From Lachnospiraceae bacterium UBA7143 (GTDB taxonomy: Bacteria; Bacillota; Clostridia; Lachnospirales; Lachnospiraceae), in NCBI GenBank assembly GCA_002491905.1, contig DKWV01000056.1:1-64000 (forward strand): 64,000 bases of DNA, read 5' to 3'. Position numbers and translations under genes: made by a program. This document shows positions 51,685 to 61,309 of this stretch, one piece after another. A model generated the notes under the pieces. That model worked only from the letters and a program-made list of their open reading frames with translations, did no database searches and was not told where the DNA came from. Every line of letters starts with the position of its first letter. Position 1 is the stretch's first letter.

Positions 51685-54663
51685 GCTTGTGATCCATTTC
51701 TGCAAAGCTTCTTCCAGTCTTTGTATATCCACCGGCTTGGAAATATGGCCATTCATACCCGCCTCTTCACATCTCCTGATATCGTCTGCGAAGGCATCCG
51801 CCGTCATGGCCACGATCGGGATTTTTTCCAAATCTTCCCGGCCGGAAGCGCGGATTGTTTTTGACGCCTCATAACCATTCATAACCGGCATCTGGATATC
51901 CATGAAAATCAGGTCGAAGTAACCAGCCTCTTTCTCCAGCACAGCCTCCACAGCCAGCTGTCCGTTCATCGCCATTTCCACCTGAATGCCCACCACATTC
52001 AGAAGCTCCTTAGCCACCTCTATGTTGATTTCATTATCCTCCACGAGTAGAACGCGTTTACCGGAGAAATCTTTCTGTTTGAACATATCGAGCGCGGAGA
52101 CTTCCTCCTTGTCCTGATCCTGCCCCAGAACATCCTTCAGCACCCGGATCAGGCGGGACCTGAACAGCGGTTTCCCTATAAAGGCGTTGACGCCCGCGTC
52201 CAGCGCCTCTGCTTCAATGTCCGCCCAGTCATAGGCAGACTGAATTATAATCGAAATGCCGTCACCTGAGAATTTTCGGATATCCTTAGCGGTCTCCAGA
52301 CCGTCCATTCCCGGCATCTTCCAATCAAGAATGACTACCGCAAACTGTTTTCCATTTTCTCCAGAAATGCGCTGTATGGCTTCCTCTCCACTGAGCACAT
52401 ACTCCGCATTCATACCGATGCTCTTCAACATCTCACAGGAGCTTTCGCAGGCAGTCTCCTCATCGTCCACCACGAGCACATGAAGGCCGTTGTAGACAGC
52501 CAGATCAGCTTCCGTTATATCATCCAGTTTCAAGTACACAATTACAGTGAATTTTGAGCCTTTTCCCAGCTCGCTTTCCACCTTGATGTCCCCCCTCATC
52601 ATGCGGGCAATATTGACCGCAATCGACATTCCCAGACCCGTCCCCTCAATTTTCCCTGTCCGGGAATCCGCCGCCCGGGAAAACGGCTCGAAGATTTTCT
52701 GGATATAATCCGATTCCATGCCGATACCGGTATCCTCGAAGGTAAACTCATAACAGCCGTATCCCTCGATGTTTGAGGGTTTTTCCTCAATATGAATACT
52801 GATCTTGCCGCCAGAAGGCGTGAACTTCACCGCATTGCCCATGATATTCATAAAGATCTGCTGCAGATGCTGTTCATCCCCGACCACATTCTCGTGCTCA
52901 AGTTTGGCAATGCCCGCATTCAACGCAAGCCCTTTCAAGTCCATCTGTGAGCGGAACACTGTCAAAAGGCTCTCCACCGTATCGGAGAGGTTAAATGCGC
53001 TTTCCGTCAGGCTGACCTTGCCGCTTTCAATCCGACTCATGTCCAGCACTTCATTGATCAGCCCGAGCAGATGCTTGCCGGAAATCGTAATCTTCTCAAG
53101 CGCATCCAGCACGCGTTCCTTTTCGTCAATATGCATTGTGGCCACGGAAGTCATACCCAGAATCGCGTTCATGGGTGTACGGATATCATGACTCATCCGG
53201 GAAAGGAAGTCACTCTTGGCATGGTTGGCTGCCTCCGCACGCTCCACCGCCTGCGCCAGCATTTCCTTCTGATTCTCTTCCCGGCGTATCATATCATCAA
53301 TGCTGCGGATTGCTATTGTAATGGCTGACAGCTCCCCGGCTTCCTTCTCAGCAACCGTGATCGCAATGGAACACCATTCATATTCCTCCCCGTCCTCTTT
53401 CTTTCTTTCAAACTGCAGCTCCATATGATCTCTATCTGAAAGCTGCTTTCGAATGTTATCTGTGTTCAGGAACTCCTTTACAAGTTCAATATGTTCTTCC
53501 GCAACAATGCCATCCTCTATACTTCTTGCAACCTTAACGTCAAAAGACTCTCTTTTTGACCCCTCCTCATAATGGGGATACACGGTATCACAAATATTTT
53601 CATTCAAGTTTATATAATAAATTGCCCGGCATGCCCGCGCCGTACTGTCCATAGCATTTTGATAAACACGCGTCTGCGCCGCCATCCTATTATTTTCGTC
53701 CTGCAGCACCTGATTGCGTTTCTGGTTGCCATACTCCCTGACAAACTGGAAGGCGAACACGGCAACGCCCAGTGCAATGAGCACAGCGCTGATATAGTAA
53801 AAAGTATCGGAACCCGAAAGAATCTGATCTCTCGGTATGGTCAGAATCCCCGTCCAGCCGTTGTCCATATGGTAAAAATAAACATTACGGACAATCCCGT
53901 CCATAGGCTTCAGGTTTTCCAGCACCCGGCTGTTGTTGCCGTTGTAACCCGCGCTTTCTATGTAACTGTCCACCAGTTCCTGAAATTTTTCCTCGTCATA
54001 ATCCCAGCAGGACCTGTAATACAGCAGAGTTCCCTTTTCATCCACCAGATAGTAGGAAGAGTCGTCGGGCAGCACCAGCTTCTCATTCATCAATTCAAAA
54101 AAAGAAGGCTTAAGATCAATGGCAAGATAACTTCCCGTAGCAGGAACTACCTTGCACAAGGTAATCACCGGCAGCCCCGATGCATAATCCGTGTAGACAG
54201 GCGAAATATAGATGTCCCCTCCCGCAGCCACCGCTTCCTGATAATACCCTGCCTCAAGAAAGTTATACTTGGCCAGTTTCTTCAATTCAGGATCGTTTGA
54301 TACAATCTCTGTTGCATTAAAAGTCTTACCATAGATCTGGATATTTTCCTCGCCATACGTATCGATGAGTCCGTCCATAAAAGGATACAGCCCTTTCCGG
54401 AGTTCCTCAATGGTAATATCTTCCTTCTCGCGCTGTTCAATATAATTCACACCGATCTCCAAAACGACTTCGCATGCATGGATTCCGCTCTTCTCTGATG
54501 AGGTACAGTTTTCCACCAAAGACAGCCCCATCTGATTGGTGTTACTCCAAAGTGTACGGCGCAGGATTATGGTACAGAACACAACAACGAGAATAAACGC
54601 GCTCAGCACCAAAATATTATTCCGCATTTTTCTTATTAACAGCTTTTCTTTATTTTCGTTCAT
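51682..54663 (-). CDS. Hybrid sensor histidine kinase with two receiver domains
   Basis: A 993-residue membrane protein. It has an N-terminal membrane segment (about 18-36), a dCache-like exterior sensor (about 45-290) and a second segment (about 291-311). A PAS-like region follows (about 335-460). HisKA has His492 in SRMSHDIRTPMNAILG; HATPase has GTGLGMSIA, and the receivers are at about 745-865 (VVILDWKMPGMDG) and 885-993 (LIFMDIQMPVMNG). No Hpt domain or output partner is encoded here. The start is uncertain; ATG 54663 is given, with a GTG 12 bases upstream as the alternative. Ligand and output are unknown. Confidence 0.92.
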   Translation of the reverse strand: MNENKEKLLIRKMRNNILVLSAFILVVVFCTIILRRTLWSNTNQMGLSLVENCTSSEKSGIHACEVVLEIGVNYIEQREKEDITIEELRKGLYPFMDGLIDTYGEENIQIYGKTFNATEIVSNDPELKKLAKYNFLEAGYYQEAVAAGGDIYISPVYTDYASGLPVITLCKVVPATGSYLAIDLKPSFFELMNEKLVLPDDSSYYLVDEKGTLLYYRSCWDYDEEKFQELVDSYIESAGYNGNNSRVLENLKPMDGIVRNVYFYHMDNGWTGILTIPRDQILSGSDTFYYISAVLIALGVAVFAFQFVREYGNQKRNQVLQDENNRMAAQTRVYQNAMDSTARACRAIYYINLNENICDTVYPHYEEGSKRESFDVKVARSIEDGIVAEEHIELVKEFLNTDNIRKQLSDRDHMELQFERKKEDGEEYEWCSIAITVAEKEAGELSAITIAIRSIDDMIRREENQKEMLAQAVERAEAANHAKSDFLSRMSHDIRTPMNAILGMTSVATMHIDEKERVLDALEKITISGKHLLGLINEVLDMSRIESGKVSLTESAFNLSDTVESLLTVFRSQMDLKGLALNAGIAKLEHENVVGDEQHLQQIFMNIMGNAVKFTPSGGKISIHIEEKPSNIEGYGCYEFTFEDTGIGMESDYIQKIFEPFSRAADSRTGKIEGTGLGMSIAVNIARMMRGDIKVESELGKGSKFTVIVYLKLDDITEADLAVYNGLHVLVVDDEETACESSCEMLKSIGMNAEYVLSGEEAIQRISGENGKQFAVVILDWKMPGMDGLETAKDIRKFSGDGISIIIQSAYDWADIEAEALDAGVNAFIGKPLFRSRLIRVLKDVLGQDQDKEEVSALDMFKQKDFSGKRVLLVEDNEINIEVAKELLNVVGIQVEMAMNGQLAVEAVLEKEAGYFDLIFMDIQMPVMNGYEASKTIRASGREDLEKIPIVAMTADAFADDIRRCEEAGMNGHISKPVDIQRLEEALQKWITS

Positions 54664-54891
54664 TGTTATATACACTCATCCCATCATGTATTTTACACCA
54701 CAGGCTGTTTTGCCGCCCGCCCTATATCCATATACATATTATTCTACCCAGCGCCAATGTGAAAATCAAGATATATCCTGCATAAAAGCTATATTTTTCT
54801 ACTTGTATATTGGCTGCTTTTATATTAGAATAATAAAGTAGCGGCTTATTATTGCTGTCAATCATTTTCATAACATAAGGAGGATATTGTC

Positions 54892-55062
54892 ATGGCATTC
54901 GTAATCAGTGACGCTTGTGTAGCTTGTGGGGCTTGTGAGTCTCAGTGCCCGGTTGGCGCGATCAGCATGGGTGACGGTAAGTTTGAGATTGATCCCTCTA
55001 AGTGCATCGACTGTGGTTCCTGCGCAGGCGCTTGCCCGACAGGAGCTATTTCTCAGGGCTGA
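54892..55062 (+). CDS. 2[4Fe-4S] ferredoxin
   Basis: A 56-residue clostridial-type ferredoxin. Its eight cluster Cys are at 9, 12, 15, 19 and at 38, 41, 44, 48, in two C-x2-C-x2-C-x3-C-P motifs. It is a low-potential electron carrier for pyruvate oxidation, hydrogenase and similar reactions. AAGGAGG lies eight to nine bases before the ATG. It is a single-gene unit ended by the hairpin at 55085-55140. A minus-strand frame across the same stretch is a shadow. Confidence 0.96.
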   Translation: MAFVISDACVACGACESQCPVGAISMGDGKFEIDPSKCIDCGSCAGACPTGAISQG

Positions 55063-55084
55063 TAAAAATTCAGGCAGAGACCAC

Positions 55085-55140
55085 GGGAGCCGTCCCTCCG
55101 AAGTGATGTTCACTTCTGGGGGAGCGGCTCCTTCTTTTTA
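55085..55140 (+). terminator. Terminator of the ferredoxin gene
   Basis: GGGAGCCG and CGGCTCC with an inner GAAGTG/CACTTC stem are followed by TTCTTTTT. The right part overlaps the final codons of the convergent MerR-like gene. Confidence 0.75.
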
Positions 55141-55856
55141 CCCCTGGCAAACTTTTCCCCCGGGCGGCGTCTTAGGCTTATCATCTCGTCAATTTTGCGG
55201 TAATGCTCCTCGTCGAGTTTCCGGCGTTCCTCATCCCGTTCCTCCTGCTGACGGAACTGGTAGTCCAGCTCCTTTAAAATGCTTTCCTTGATTTCCGTGC
55301 ACATTTCCCGGTTGGCGTTTTTGACTGCATCAGTTACCATGTGCTGTAAAAGATACTGCAGGCGTTTCGCCTTTTTTTTCTTTTCGTCGTCAACCGGTTC
55401 CTCATACTCGTTCAGGTCCTGTCCATCCTCCGGCATTTCCAGAACGGTTTCCTTTCCCTTTGACATCGTGACCATATATTTCTTTGCTTTTTTCATGACC
55501 ATGTCCTCCACTTTTTCTTCTATTGACTCCCGCTCCCCTGGCAGGCTGTCTGCTACGCCCTTCTCTGTCTCTGGTCCTGTTTCGCTGCCCGATGGTTCGT
55601 TCGCCGCCCACTTTCGGTCGTAGAGATCCTGCCCGCCGCCCTGCAGAACCATGCGGATCGCCTTGAGCTGCAGTCCCTGCTCCTTAAGCTGCTTAATTCG
55701 GCGCAGCGTTTCTATATCTTTTACGGTATAGCAGCGGTGTCCCATCTCGTTCCGTCTAATCGACAGCTTCAGTTCATCCTCCCAGTAGCGGAGCACGTGC
55801 GGCTCCACCTCCACCTTCTTTGAGGCCTCCGAGATGTAGTAAACAGTGTCGTTCAT
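55110..55856 (-). CDS. MerR-like DNA-binding protein with charged C-terminal region
   Basis: A 248-residue protein. The N-terminal winged helix-turn-helix of the MerR type (about 1-72) has YYISEASKKVEVEPHVLRYWEDEL, RYCYTV-like GHRCYTVKDIETLRRIK and LKAIRMVLQ. A long charged, partly coiled region (about 75-248) ends in a Lys/Arg-rich tail. Such MerR/RacA-like proteins in Clostridia are often involved in chromosome or sporulation control, but no ligand or target can be read. It is a single gene convergent with the ferredoxin gene. Confidence 0.85.
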   Translation of the reverse strand: MNDTVYYISEASKKVEVEPHVLRYWEDELKLSIRRNEMGHRCYTVKDIETLRRIKQLKEQGLQLKAIRMVLQGGGQDLYDRKWAANEPSGSETGPETEKGVADSLPGERESIEEKVEDMVMKKAKKYMVTMSKGKETVLEMPEDGQDLNEYEEPVDDEKKKKAKRLQYLLQHMVTDAVKNANREMCTEIKESILKELDYQFRQQEERDEERRKLDEEHYRKIDEMISLRRRPGEKFARGKKKEPLPQK

Positions 55857-55994
55857 ATATGCTCCTCCATTTCTTCTCTATCTTCTGATTCTGCCTATAA
55901 TCGCACAAAGAGACGCCCCGTTATGGGTCGTCTCTTTTGTAGGTGTATGTTTATGAGTTATGACGTTCAGTCACGCCCATTCGCAAAATCGCTC

Positions 55995-57329
55995 TTATTT
56001 GGCTAAGTTTGCGAACTTGGTATAATCCGGCAGCCACACCAGATCCACCGTGCCGATGGGGCCGTTTCTCTGCTTCGCGATAATGATTTCCGCGATGCCC
56101 TTCCTCTCCGTATCCTTATTATAATAGTCGTCGCGGTATATAAACATAACCACGTCGGCATCCTGCTCGATGGCACCGGACTCACGCAGGTCGGAAAGCA
56201 TAGGTCTGTGGTCAGGCCGCTGTTCCACCGCGCGGGAAAGCTGCGAGAGTGCTACCACTGGCACATGCAGTTCTCTGGCAAGCGCCTTCAAAGAGCGGGA
56301 AATATCGGAGATTTCCTGCTGTCTGGAATCCGTGGAACGGCCGCTCCCCGACATCAACTGTAAGTAGTCGATAATAACCATCTCCAGATTGTGTTCCAGT
56401 TTATATTTACGGCATTTGGAGCGGAGCTCCGAAATACTGATGCCGGGCGTATCATCTATAATGAGATTTGATTTGCCGATCTGCGCCGCGCTCTCGATCA
56501 ACTTCTCCCACTCCGCATCAGACAGGTTACCGGTTCGCAGATGCTGGGAGTCTACCCGGGACTCCATAGAAAACAGTCGGTTCACCAACTGCTCCTTGGA
56601 CATCTCCAGACTGAAGATAGCTACGGTCTTATTCTGCTTAAAAGCCACATACTCTGCCACGTTCAGTACAAAAGCCGTTTTCCCCATAGACGGTCTGGCT
56701 GCCACCAGAATCAGATCCGAGGGCTGTAATCCGGCAGTCTTATAATCCAGATCCAGAAAACCCGTCGCTACTCCTGTCACATTTCCCTTATTATGGGAAG
56801 CGCGCTCGATATTATCCATAGCGTTCATCACAATCTGCCGAATGGGAACAAAATCCGCCCCGCCCCGTCTCTGCACCAGATCGAACACCCGCTTCTCGGT
56901 ATCTTCCAGAATCGTGTCTAAGCTTTCTTTCCCTACATAACAGTCGTTGGCAATCTCTTCATTCAGCCGGATCAGCCGTCTGAGCACCGCCTTGTCGGCC
57001 ACAATACCCGCATAGTACTTTACGTTCGCCGAAGTGGGCACCGCCGTGATCAAATCCCTGATAAATTCGGGACTGCTGACCTCCGGGGGCACGTCCTTCT
57101 CCCGCAGTCTGTCCTGCAGGGTCACCAAGTCCACCGGCTTTCCCTCATCGTTCAGCTCCACCATCGTATCGAACAGAACACCGTACTGCTTATTGTAAAA
57201 ATCCTCCCCCAGCACAATCTCGGAGGCCGCCACGATAGCCTCCCTGTCCATAATCATAGAACCGACAACGGACTGTTCCGCCTCCATGCTGTGGGGCAAT
57301 ATTCTTTTCAGTAGCGTTTCCTCTGCCAA
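55995..57329 (-). CDS. dnaB: Replicative DNA helicase
   Basis: A 444-residue DnaB. The N-terminal domain is followed by a RecA-like core with Walker A ARPSMGKTAF (about 204-213), Walker B VIIDYLQLM (about 312-320) and LSRAVEQRPDHRPMLSDLRESGAIEQDAD. It unwinds DNA at the replication fork and is loaded with help from DnaI/DnaD-type proteins like those at 13.8-16 kb. The start codon is TTG at 57329 with GGAGG seven to nine bases upstream. It is last in the gdpP-like/rplI/dnaB operon. Confidence 0.97.
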   Translation of the reverse strand: MAEETLLKRILPHSMEAEQSVVGSMIMDREAIVAASEIVLGEDFYNKQYGVLFDTMVELNDEGKPVDLVTLQDRLREKDVPPEVSSPEFIRDLITAVPTSANVKYYAGIVADKAVLRRLIRLNEEIANDCYVGKESLDTILEDTEKRVFDLVQRRGGADFVPIRQIVMNAMDNIERASHNKGNVTGVATGFLDLDYKTAGLQPSDLILVAARPSMGKTAFVLNVAEYVAFKQNKTVAIFSLEMSKEQLVNRLFSMESRVDSQHLRTGNLSDAEWEKLIESAAQIGKSNLIIDDTPGISISELRSKCRKYKLEHNLEMVIIDYLQLMSGSGRSTDSRQQEISDISRSLKALARELHVPVVALSQLSRAVEQRPDHRPMLSDLRESGAIEQDADVVMFIYRDDYYNKDTERKGIAEIIIAKQRNGPIGTVDLVWLPDYTKFANLAK

Positions 57330-57399
57330 AACCGACCTCCGTCAAACCAACAAAGCCGCACGCCTATGCGCCGCCCCAAATCACCTGTCTGCGGCTCTC

Positions 57400-57846
57400 T
57401 CAGGCCTCCTCCACCTTCACCTTTAAGCTCCCGGTCACCTTCGGGTGCAGTTTCACGCCCACCTCGTAGACTCCCAGCGCCTTGATCGGCTCGGGAAGCT
57501 GTATTTTCTTTTTATCCAGTTCCAGGCCGCACTGCTCTTTCGCCGCCTGCGCGATTTCCTTTGAGGAAACCGATCCAAAGGCTTTACCACCCTCTCCTGA
57601 TTTCATCTTCAGGATAACTTCCTTTGTCTCGAGCACCCCCGCCAGTTCCTTCGCCTCCTCAAGCTGTTCTTTCGCCACCTTGTCCGCGTTGGCCTTTTGG
57701 AGTTTTAAATCGTTCTTGTTCTTTGCGTTCGCTTCCACGCCCAGTTTCTTGGGCAGCACATAGTTTCTCGCGTACCCGTCGCTGACATCAACAATCTCGC
57801 CCTTTTTCCCAAGTGTCTTCACATCTTCCAGTAATATAATCTGCAT
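57400..57846 (-). CDS. rplI: 50S ribosomal protein L9
   Basis: A 148-residue L9 of normal length. It has the N-terminal MQIILLEDVKTLGKKGEIVDVSDGYARNYVLPKKLG, the long helix (about 40-75) and a C-terminal rRNA-binding domain with KMKSGEGGKAFGSVSSKEIA. It is placed between the gdpP-like and dnaB genes, the usual Firmicutes order. Confidence 0.98.
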   Translation of the reverse strand: MQIILLEDVKTLGKKGEIVDVSDGYARNYVLPKKLGVEANAKNKNDLKLQKANADKVAKEQLEEAKELAGVLETKEVILKMKSGEGGKAFGSVSSKEIAQAAKEQCGLELDKKKIQLPEPIKALGVYEVGVKLHPKVTGSLKVKVEEA

Positions 57847-57880
57847 GTGTATTTCCCTCTTTCCATCCTTTTTTCACAAT

Positions 57881-59941
57881 TTAATCCGAGGAAAGCTCTC
57901 CTTCCTCTATCATTGCATCCAGTGTCCTCTTAATGACCGCAATGCCTTCTTCGATCGAGCCGCTCTCAAGCTGGGCTCCGGCTATGTTCAGATGCCCGCC
58001 GCCTCCCATTCGCTCCATAATGACCTGCACGTTTACCTCGTCAATGGAGCGTGCGCTGATATAAATAATACCATTATATCTGGTCAGGATAAAGCTTGCC
58101 CGGATACCTTTGATATTGAGCAGCTCGTTGGCCGCCTGCGCGCCCACCACGGTGGGACTGGCCACATCCTCCCCGGTACAGACGGATATGGCATAAAAAC
58201 GTCTGTAAATTTCCGCCTGGCTGACTGCATCCGCTTTCGCCTTGTATTCCGCCGCATCGTCCCGGAACAGTTTCCTGACCCGGGTCACGTCCGCGCCGTT
58301 TCTGCGGAGAAACGCCGCCGCCTCAAAGGTTCTGACACCTGTCTTTGTCATAAAATTGTTGGTGTCTATCATAATACCCGAATACATACAATCCGCTTCT
58401 TCCGACCGGAGCCTTAAGTCGTCACTGATGTACTGCAGGATCTCAGACACCATCTCACAGGCAGAAGACGCATAGGCCTCTATATAAGAGAGCGTCGCAT
58501 TCTCAATTATTTCCGTACCCTGTCTGTGATGATCCAGCACCACAATGGACTTGCAGCGTTTCAGAAGCTCGGGGCACTCCGTAATGCTGGGCTTATTCAC
58601 ATCCACCACCACAAGTACCGCATTATTGCCCACCCTCTCAAGCGCAAGCTGGCTGTTGATAATCATATCCTCTGCATAGTCCTCATTATCCCGGAACATC
58701 TCCACCATAGGCTGCATGGAAGAGGTCACGTCGTTCAAGACAATATGCGCCTTTTTGTCCAGAGCCTGCGCAATACGGTAAATTCCCACCGACGCGCCGA
58801 AACTGTCCACGTCCCCCATGCGGTGCCCCATCACATAGACTTCGTCCTTGACGGAAATAATTTCCCGCAATGCGTGTGCCTTTACCCTTGCCTTGACGCG
58901 GGTGCTCTTCTCTACCTGCTGGCTCTTTCCGCCGTAATAAATAACGTTCTCCGGCACTTTCACCACTGCCTGGTCTCCGCCGCGGCCCAGGGCAATGTCT
59001 ATGGCGTTTCTCGCAAATTCGTAATTCTGTGCATAGGACAGGCCATTTAAGCCCATGCCGATGCTGATAGTGACTGCCATTTCATTTCCTATATTAACTG
59101 TCTTTACATCCTCCAGAATGTCAAACCGGCTCTCCTGCAAATGGGTCGCCGCCTCCTTGCGCATGATGACCAGATACTTGTCCTTCTCAAGCTTTTTACA
59201 GATGCCGTCCAGCGCGGCAATGTATTTATTTACCTTTCTGTCGATCAGAGCAATCAGCAGGGACCGCCTAACCTCCTCCACGCTCTCCAAAGCCTCGTCG
59301 TAATTGTCCAGATAAATGAGCGCCACCGCAAGGGACTGGTCGTCCACTTCCTTTAAAGCAATCTGCAGGGCCGTCTCGTCGAACAGGTAGAGCGCAACCA
59401 GATAGCCGTCATAACCTTTCGCCTCGATAATATCGCTGTTTTCCGCCATTTCCTTTAAGGAGATCTTTTTCAGCTTCGCCACATAATTGCCGTTTTCATA
59501 TTCTACCCGACACTCTATCTCATCTTCTGTGCCCCGTCCGGGAAGGCATTCCTTTGTGATTGTGGGAAAAAGCGTGGTAACTGACTTCCGATAGCCCTTG
59601 TCCTGATGGGTGAGTCTCTCAAAAGCAATGTTGGTCCAGATAACCTTTCCCGCATCGTCCAAAAGGGCGTGCGGCAGCTCCAGATCCCGCAGAAGCCGCC
59701 TCTGGATCTGTCCATACTGGGTCGCGAAGCTGATCAGCTCATTCATGATGACCGGTTTGTTATATAACATCATGGACAGTATGATCGCAAAATAGAAAAT
59801 TAGAAAAGCGGTCACCACAAGCCCGGCCCGGTAGTCCAGCATATAGACTAAAATATCCACAACCGCAAGTAAAAATCCCAGATATAAGGAGGATTGCAGA
59901 TACGACTTCATCCGTCCTTTCAGTTTCACCGTATTTTTCAT
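57881..59941 (-). CDS. gdpP: GdpP-like DHH/DHHA1 phosphodiesterase
   Basis: A 686-residue membrane protein. Two N-terminal membrane helices (about 15-57) precede a PAS-like domain (about 65-140) and a degenerate GGDEF domain (about 160-290). The DHH domain contains GHRMGDVDSFGASVGI, VVDVNKP and LDHHRQG. DHHA1 is at the C-terminus with GGGGHLNIAGAQLE. GdpP proteins hydrolyse cyclic di-AMP. The length and order match GdpP/YybT, and the operon with rplI and dnaB supports it. The ATG at 59941 has ACGAGG upstream; the longer frame has no site. Confidence 0.92.
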   Translation of the reverse strand: MKNTVKLKGRMKSYLQSSLYLGFLLAVVDILVYMLDYRAGLVVTAFLIFYFAIILSMMLYNKPVIMNELISFATQYGQIQRRLLRDLELPHALLDDAGKVIWTNIAFERLTHQDKGYRKSVTTLFPTITKECLPGRGTEDEIECRVEYENGNYVAKLKKISLKEMAENSDIIEAKGYDGYLVALYLFDETALQIALKEVDDQSLAVALIYLDNYDEALESVEEVRRSLLIALIDRKVNKYIAALDGICKKLEKDKYLVIMRKEAATHLQESRFDILEDVKTVNIGNEMAVTISIGMGLNGLSYAQNYEFARNAIDIALGRGGDQAVVKVPENVIYYGGKSQQVEKSTRVKARVKAHALREIISVKDEVYVMGHRMGDVDSFGASVGIYRIAQALDKKAHIVLNDVTSSMQPMVEMFRDNEDYAEDMIINSQLALERVGNNAVLVVVDVNKPSITECPELLKRCKSIVVLDHHRQGTEIIENATLSYIEAYASSACEMVSEILQYISDDLRLRSEEADCMYSGIMIDTNNFMTKTGVRTFEAAAFLRRNGADVTRVRKLFRDDAAEYKAKADAVSQAEIYRRFYAISVCTGEDVASPTVVGAQAANELLNIKGIRASFILTRYNGIIYISARSIDEVNVQVIMERMGGGGHLNIAGAQLESGSIEEGIAVIKRTLDAMIEEGELSSD

Positions 59942-59984
59942 TTTATTCCTCGTGAAAGTGTTTCCTGTTCTTCCCGCCACTCAT

Positions 59985-60078
59985 GAAGAATGCCGCTTTT
60001 AGGCATTCTTCCACGTGAGACTTAGTAATTCTTAGCGAAGCAGCCTCTGCTGCTAAGCTTTAGAATTACTTCTCACGT
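59985..60078. repeat. Double-hairpin dispersed repeat, copy B
   Basis: Hairpin 1 is GAAGAATGCC (59985-59994) with GGCATTCTTC (60002-60011). Hairpin 2 is ACGTGAG (60013-60019) with CTCACGT (60072-60078), AGTAATTCT (60024-60032) with AGAATTACT (60062-60070), and CTTAGC with GCTAAG inside. It has the same layout and motif GAGACTTAG as copy A (42347-42440), with changed but still paired stem bases. Confidence 0.85.
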
Positions 60079-60189
60079 TAGTATAGCATTTTTTGCCAAA
60101 TACCGCCACATCTATATATAGAGTTTTTTCGCGGTTAAACGACATAATGTGGACAGGAGCTGCGCATAGGCAGACTCCGCTTATGCACG

Positions 60190-60226
60190 CAAGAAACCGG
60201 ATACCCTGCGGCATCCGGTTTCCGTA
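60190..60226 (-). terminator. Probable terminator of the rpsF-ssb-rpsR operon
   Basis: GAAACCGGAT (60193-60202) pairs perfectly with ATCCGGTTTC (60213-60222), about 20 bases after the rpsR stop. The tail on the minus strand is only moderately T-rich. Confidence 0.65.
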
Positions 60227-60241
60227 TGTCTCATATCACGC

Positions 60242-60502
60242 TTAGTCCTGAACGTAAGGCATCAAAGCCAGATGTCTTGCGCGCTTGATCGCTACAGTAA
60301 GCGCCCTCTGGTGCTTCGCGCAGTTCCCGGTGATTCTTCTGGGAAGAATCTTGCCCCTCTCAGAGATGTATCTGCGCAGCTTGTTGCTGTCCTTGTAATC
60401 AATTACATTATCCTTGCCGCAGAATACGCATACTTTCTTTCTTCTGCGCATCCCTCCCTTTTTCTTAGGGAAATCCGGCCTGTCTGATTTATTGAATGCC
60501 AT
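60242..60502 (-). CDS. rpsR: 30S ribosomal protein S18
   Basis: An 86-residue S18. It has the Cys motif KKVCVFCGKDNVIDYKD near the start, LRRYISERGKILPRRITGNCAKHQR and a C-terminal IKRARHLALMPYV. It pairs with S6 on the platform of the small subunit. It is third in the rpsF-ssb-rpsR operon, a standard bacterial arrangement. Confidence 0.98.
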   Translation of the reverse strand: MAFNKSDRPDFPKKKGGMRRRKKVCVFCGKDNVIDYKDSNKLRRYISERGKILPRRITGNCAKHQRALTVAIKRARHLALMPYVQD

Positions 60503-60559
60503 AGTAATAAACCTCCAATCCCGCGCACCTGGCGCCTTATTCTAAATTCAATAGGAATT

Positions 60560-61003
60560 TTAGTTGAACGGCAGTTCCTCGTCGATTCCGTCGGGAATAT
60601 TCATAAAGCCATCTCCCGCTGCCATCGGTGCGGATTCTGTCCTGCCCGCGGGCGCATAGTCGCCGCCCCCCTGGGAAGCGTTCTTGCTCTCCGCGAACTC
60701 ATGATCCTCCACAACCACTTCCGTGGTGTATACCCTGACGCCATCCTTGTTCGTATAGCTTCCTGTCTGGATGCGCCCTGTGACTGCGATTTTCGTTCCC
60801 TTGTGGAGATACTTCTCAGCGAATTCGCCCGATCTCCCAAAAGCTACACAGTTAATAAAATCTGCCGTCTGCTCATCGTTATTGCGGCTGAATCTGCGGT
60901 CTACCGCCAGCGTGTATCTGGCCACCGCCGTCGCGTTCTCACCCTGGGAATATCTCACCTCGGGGTCTCTTGTCAAACGTCCCATCAGTATCACTTTATT
61001 CAT
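60560..61003 (-). CDS. ssb: Single-stranded DNA-binding protein
   Basis: A 147-residue SSB. The OB fold (about 1-105) has MNKVILMGRLTRDPEVRYSQGENATAVARYTLAV and FINCVAFGRSGEFAEKYLHKGTK. A Gly/Pro-rich linker follows, and the conserved acidic tail ends DEELPFN. The tail binds partner proteins at the fork. It is encoded 15 bases after rpsF. Confidence 0.97.
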   Translation of the reverse strand: MNKVILMGRLTRDPEVRYSQGENATAVARYTLAVDRRFSRNNDEQTADFINCVAFGRSGEFAEKYLHKGTKIAVTGRIQTGSYTNKDGVRVYTTEVVVEDHEFAESKNASQGGGDYAPAGRTESAPMAAGDGFMNIPDGIDEELPFN

Positions 61004-61018
61004 ATAGAATACCTCTTT

Positions 61019-61309
61019 CTATTTCTCGTCTTGTCTGACGCACAGGTATCTGATGACGTTATCCATGATGCGGATGCGGCTCTCGATCTCGCCGGGAGCC
61101 GTGCTCTCAGCTTCAAACCGGATAAAGTAATAAAAAGCCTCTTTCATCTTCTGTACTTCGTAAGCAAGCCTCTTCTTACCCCAGTCGTCAACTTCTGTGA
61201 TCTTTCCGCCGAACCTCTCTACCAGAGCTTTTACCTTCTCCAGCGTAGCGGCCCGCTCGTCATCTTCAATCTTAGCAGTGACAACAACGGCTAACTCATA
61301 CTTGTTCAT
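61019..61309 (-). CDS. rpsF: 30S ribosomal protein S6
   Basis: A 96-residue S6. It has MNKYELAVVVTAKIEDDERAATLEKV, VDDWGKKRLAYEVQKMKEAFYYFIRF and the C-terminal MDNVIRYLCVRQDE. It is the first gene of the rpsF-ssb-rpsR operon with AGGAGG upstream. It is divergent from map. Confidence 0.98.
   Translation of the reverse strand: MNKYELAVVVTAKIEDDERAATLEKVKALVERFGGKITEVDDWGKKRLAYEVQKMKEAFYYFIRFEAESTAPGEIESRIRIMDNVIRYLCVRQDEK

Noticed and set aside
54868..55113. Minus-strand frame of 81 codons
   Set aside because: It is antisense to the ferredoxin gene, whose eight Cys and ribosome site are unmistakable.
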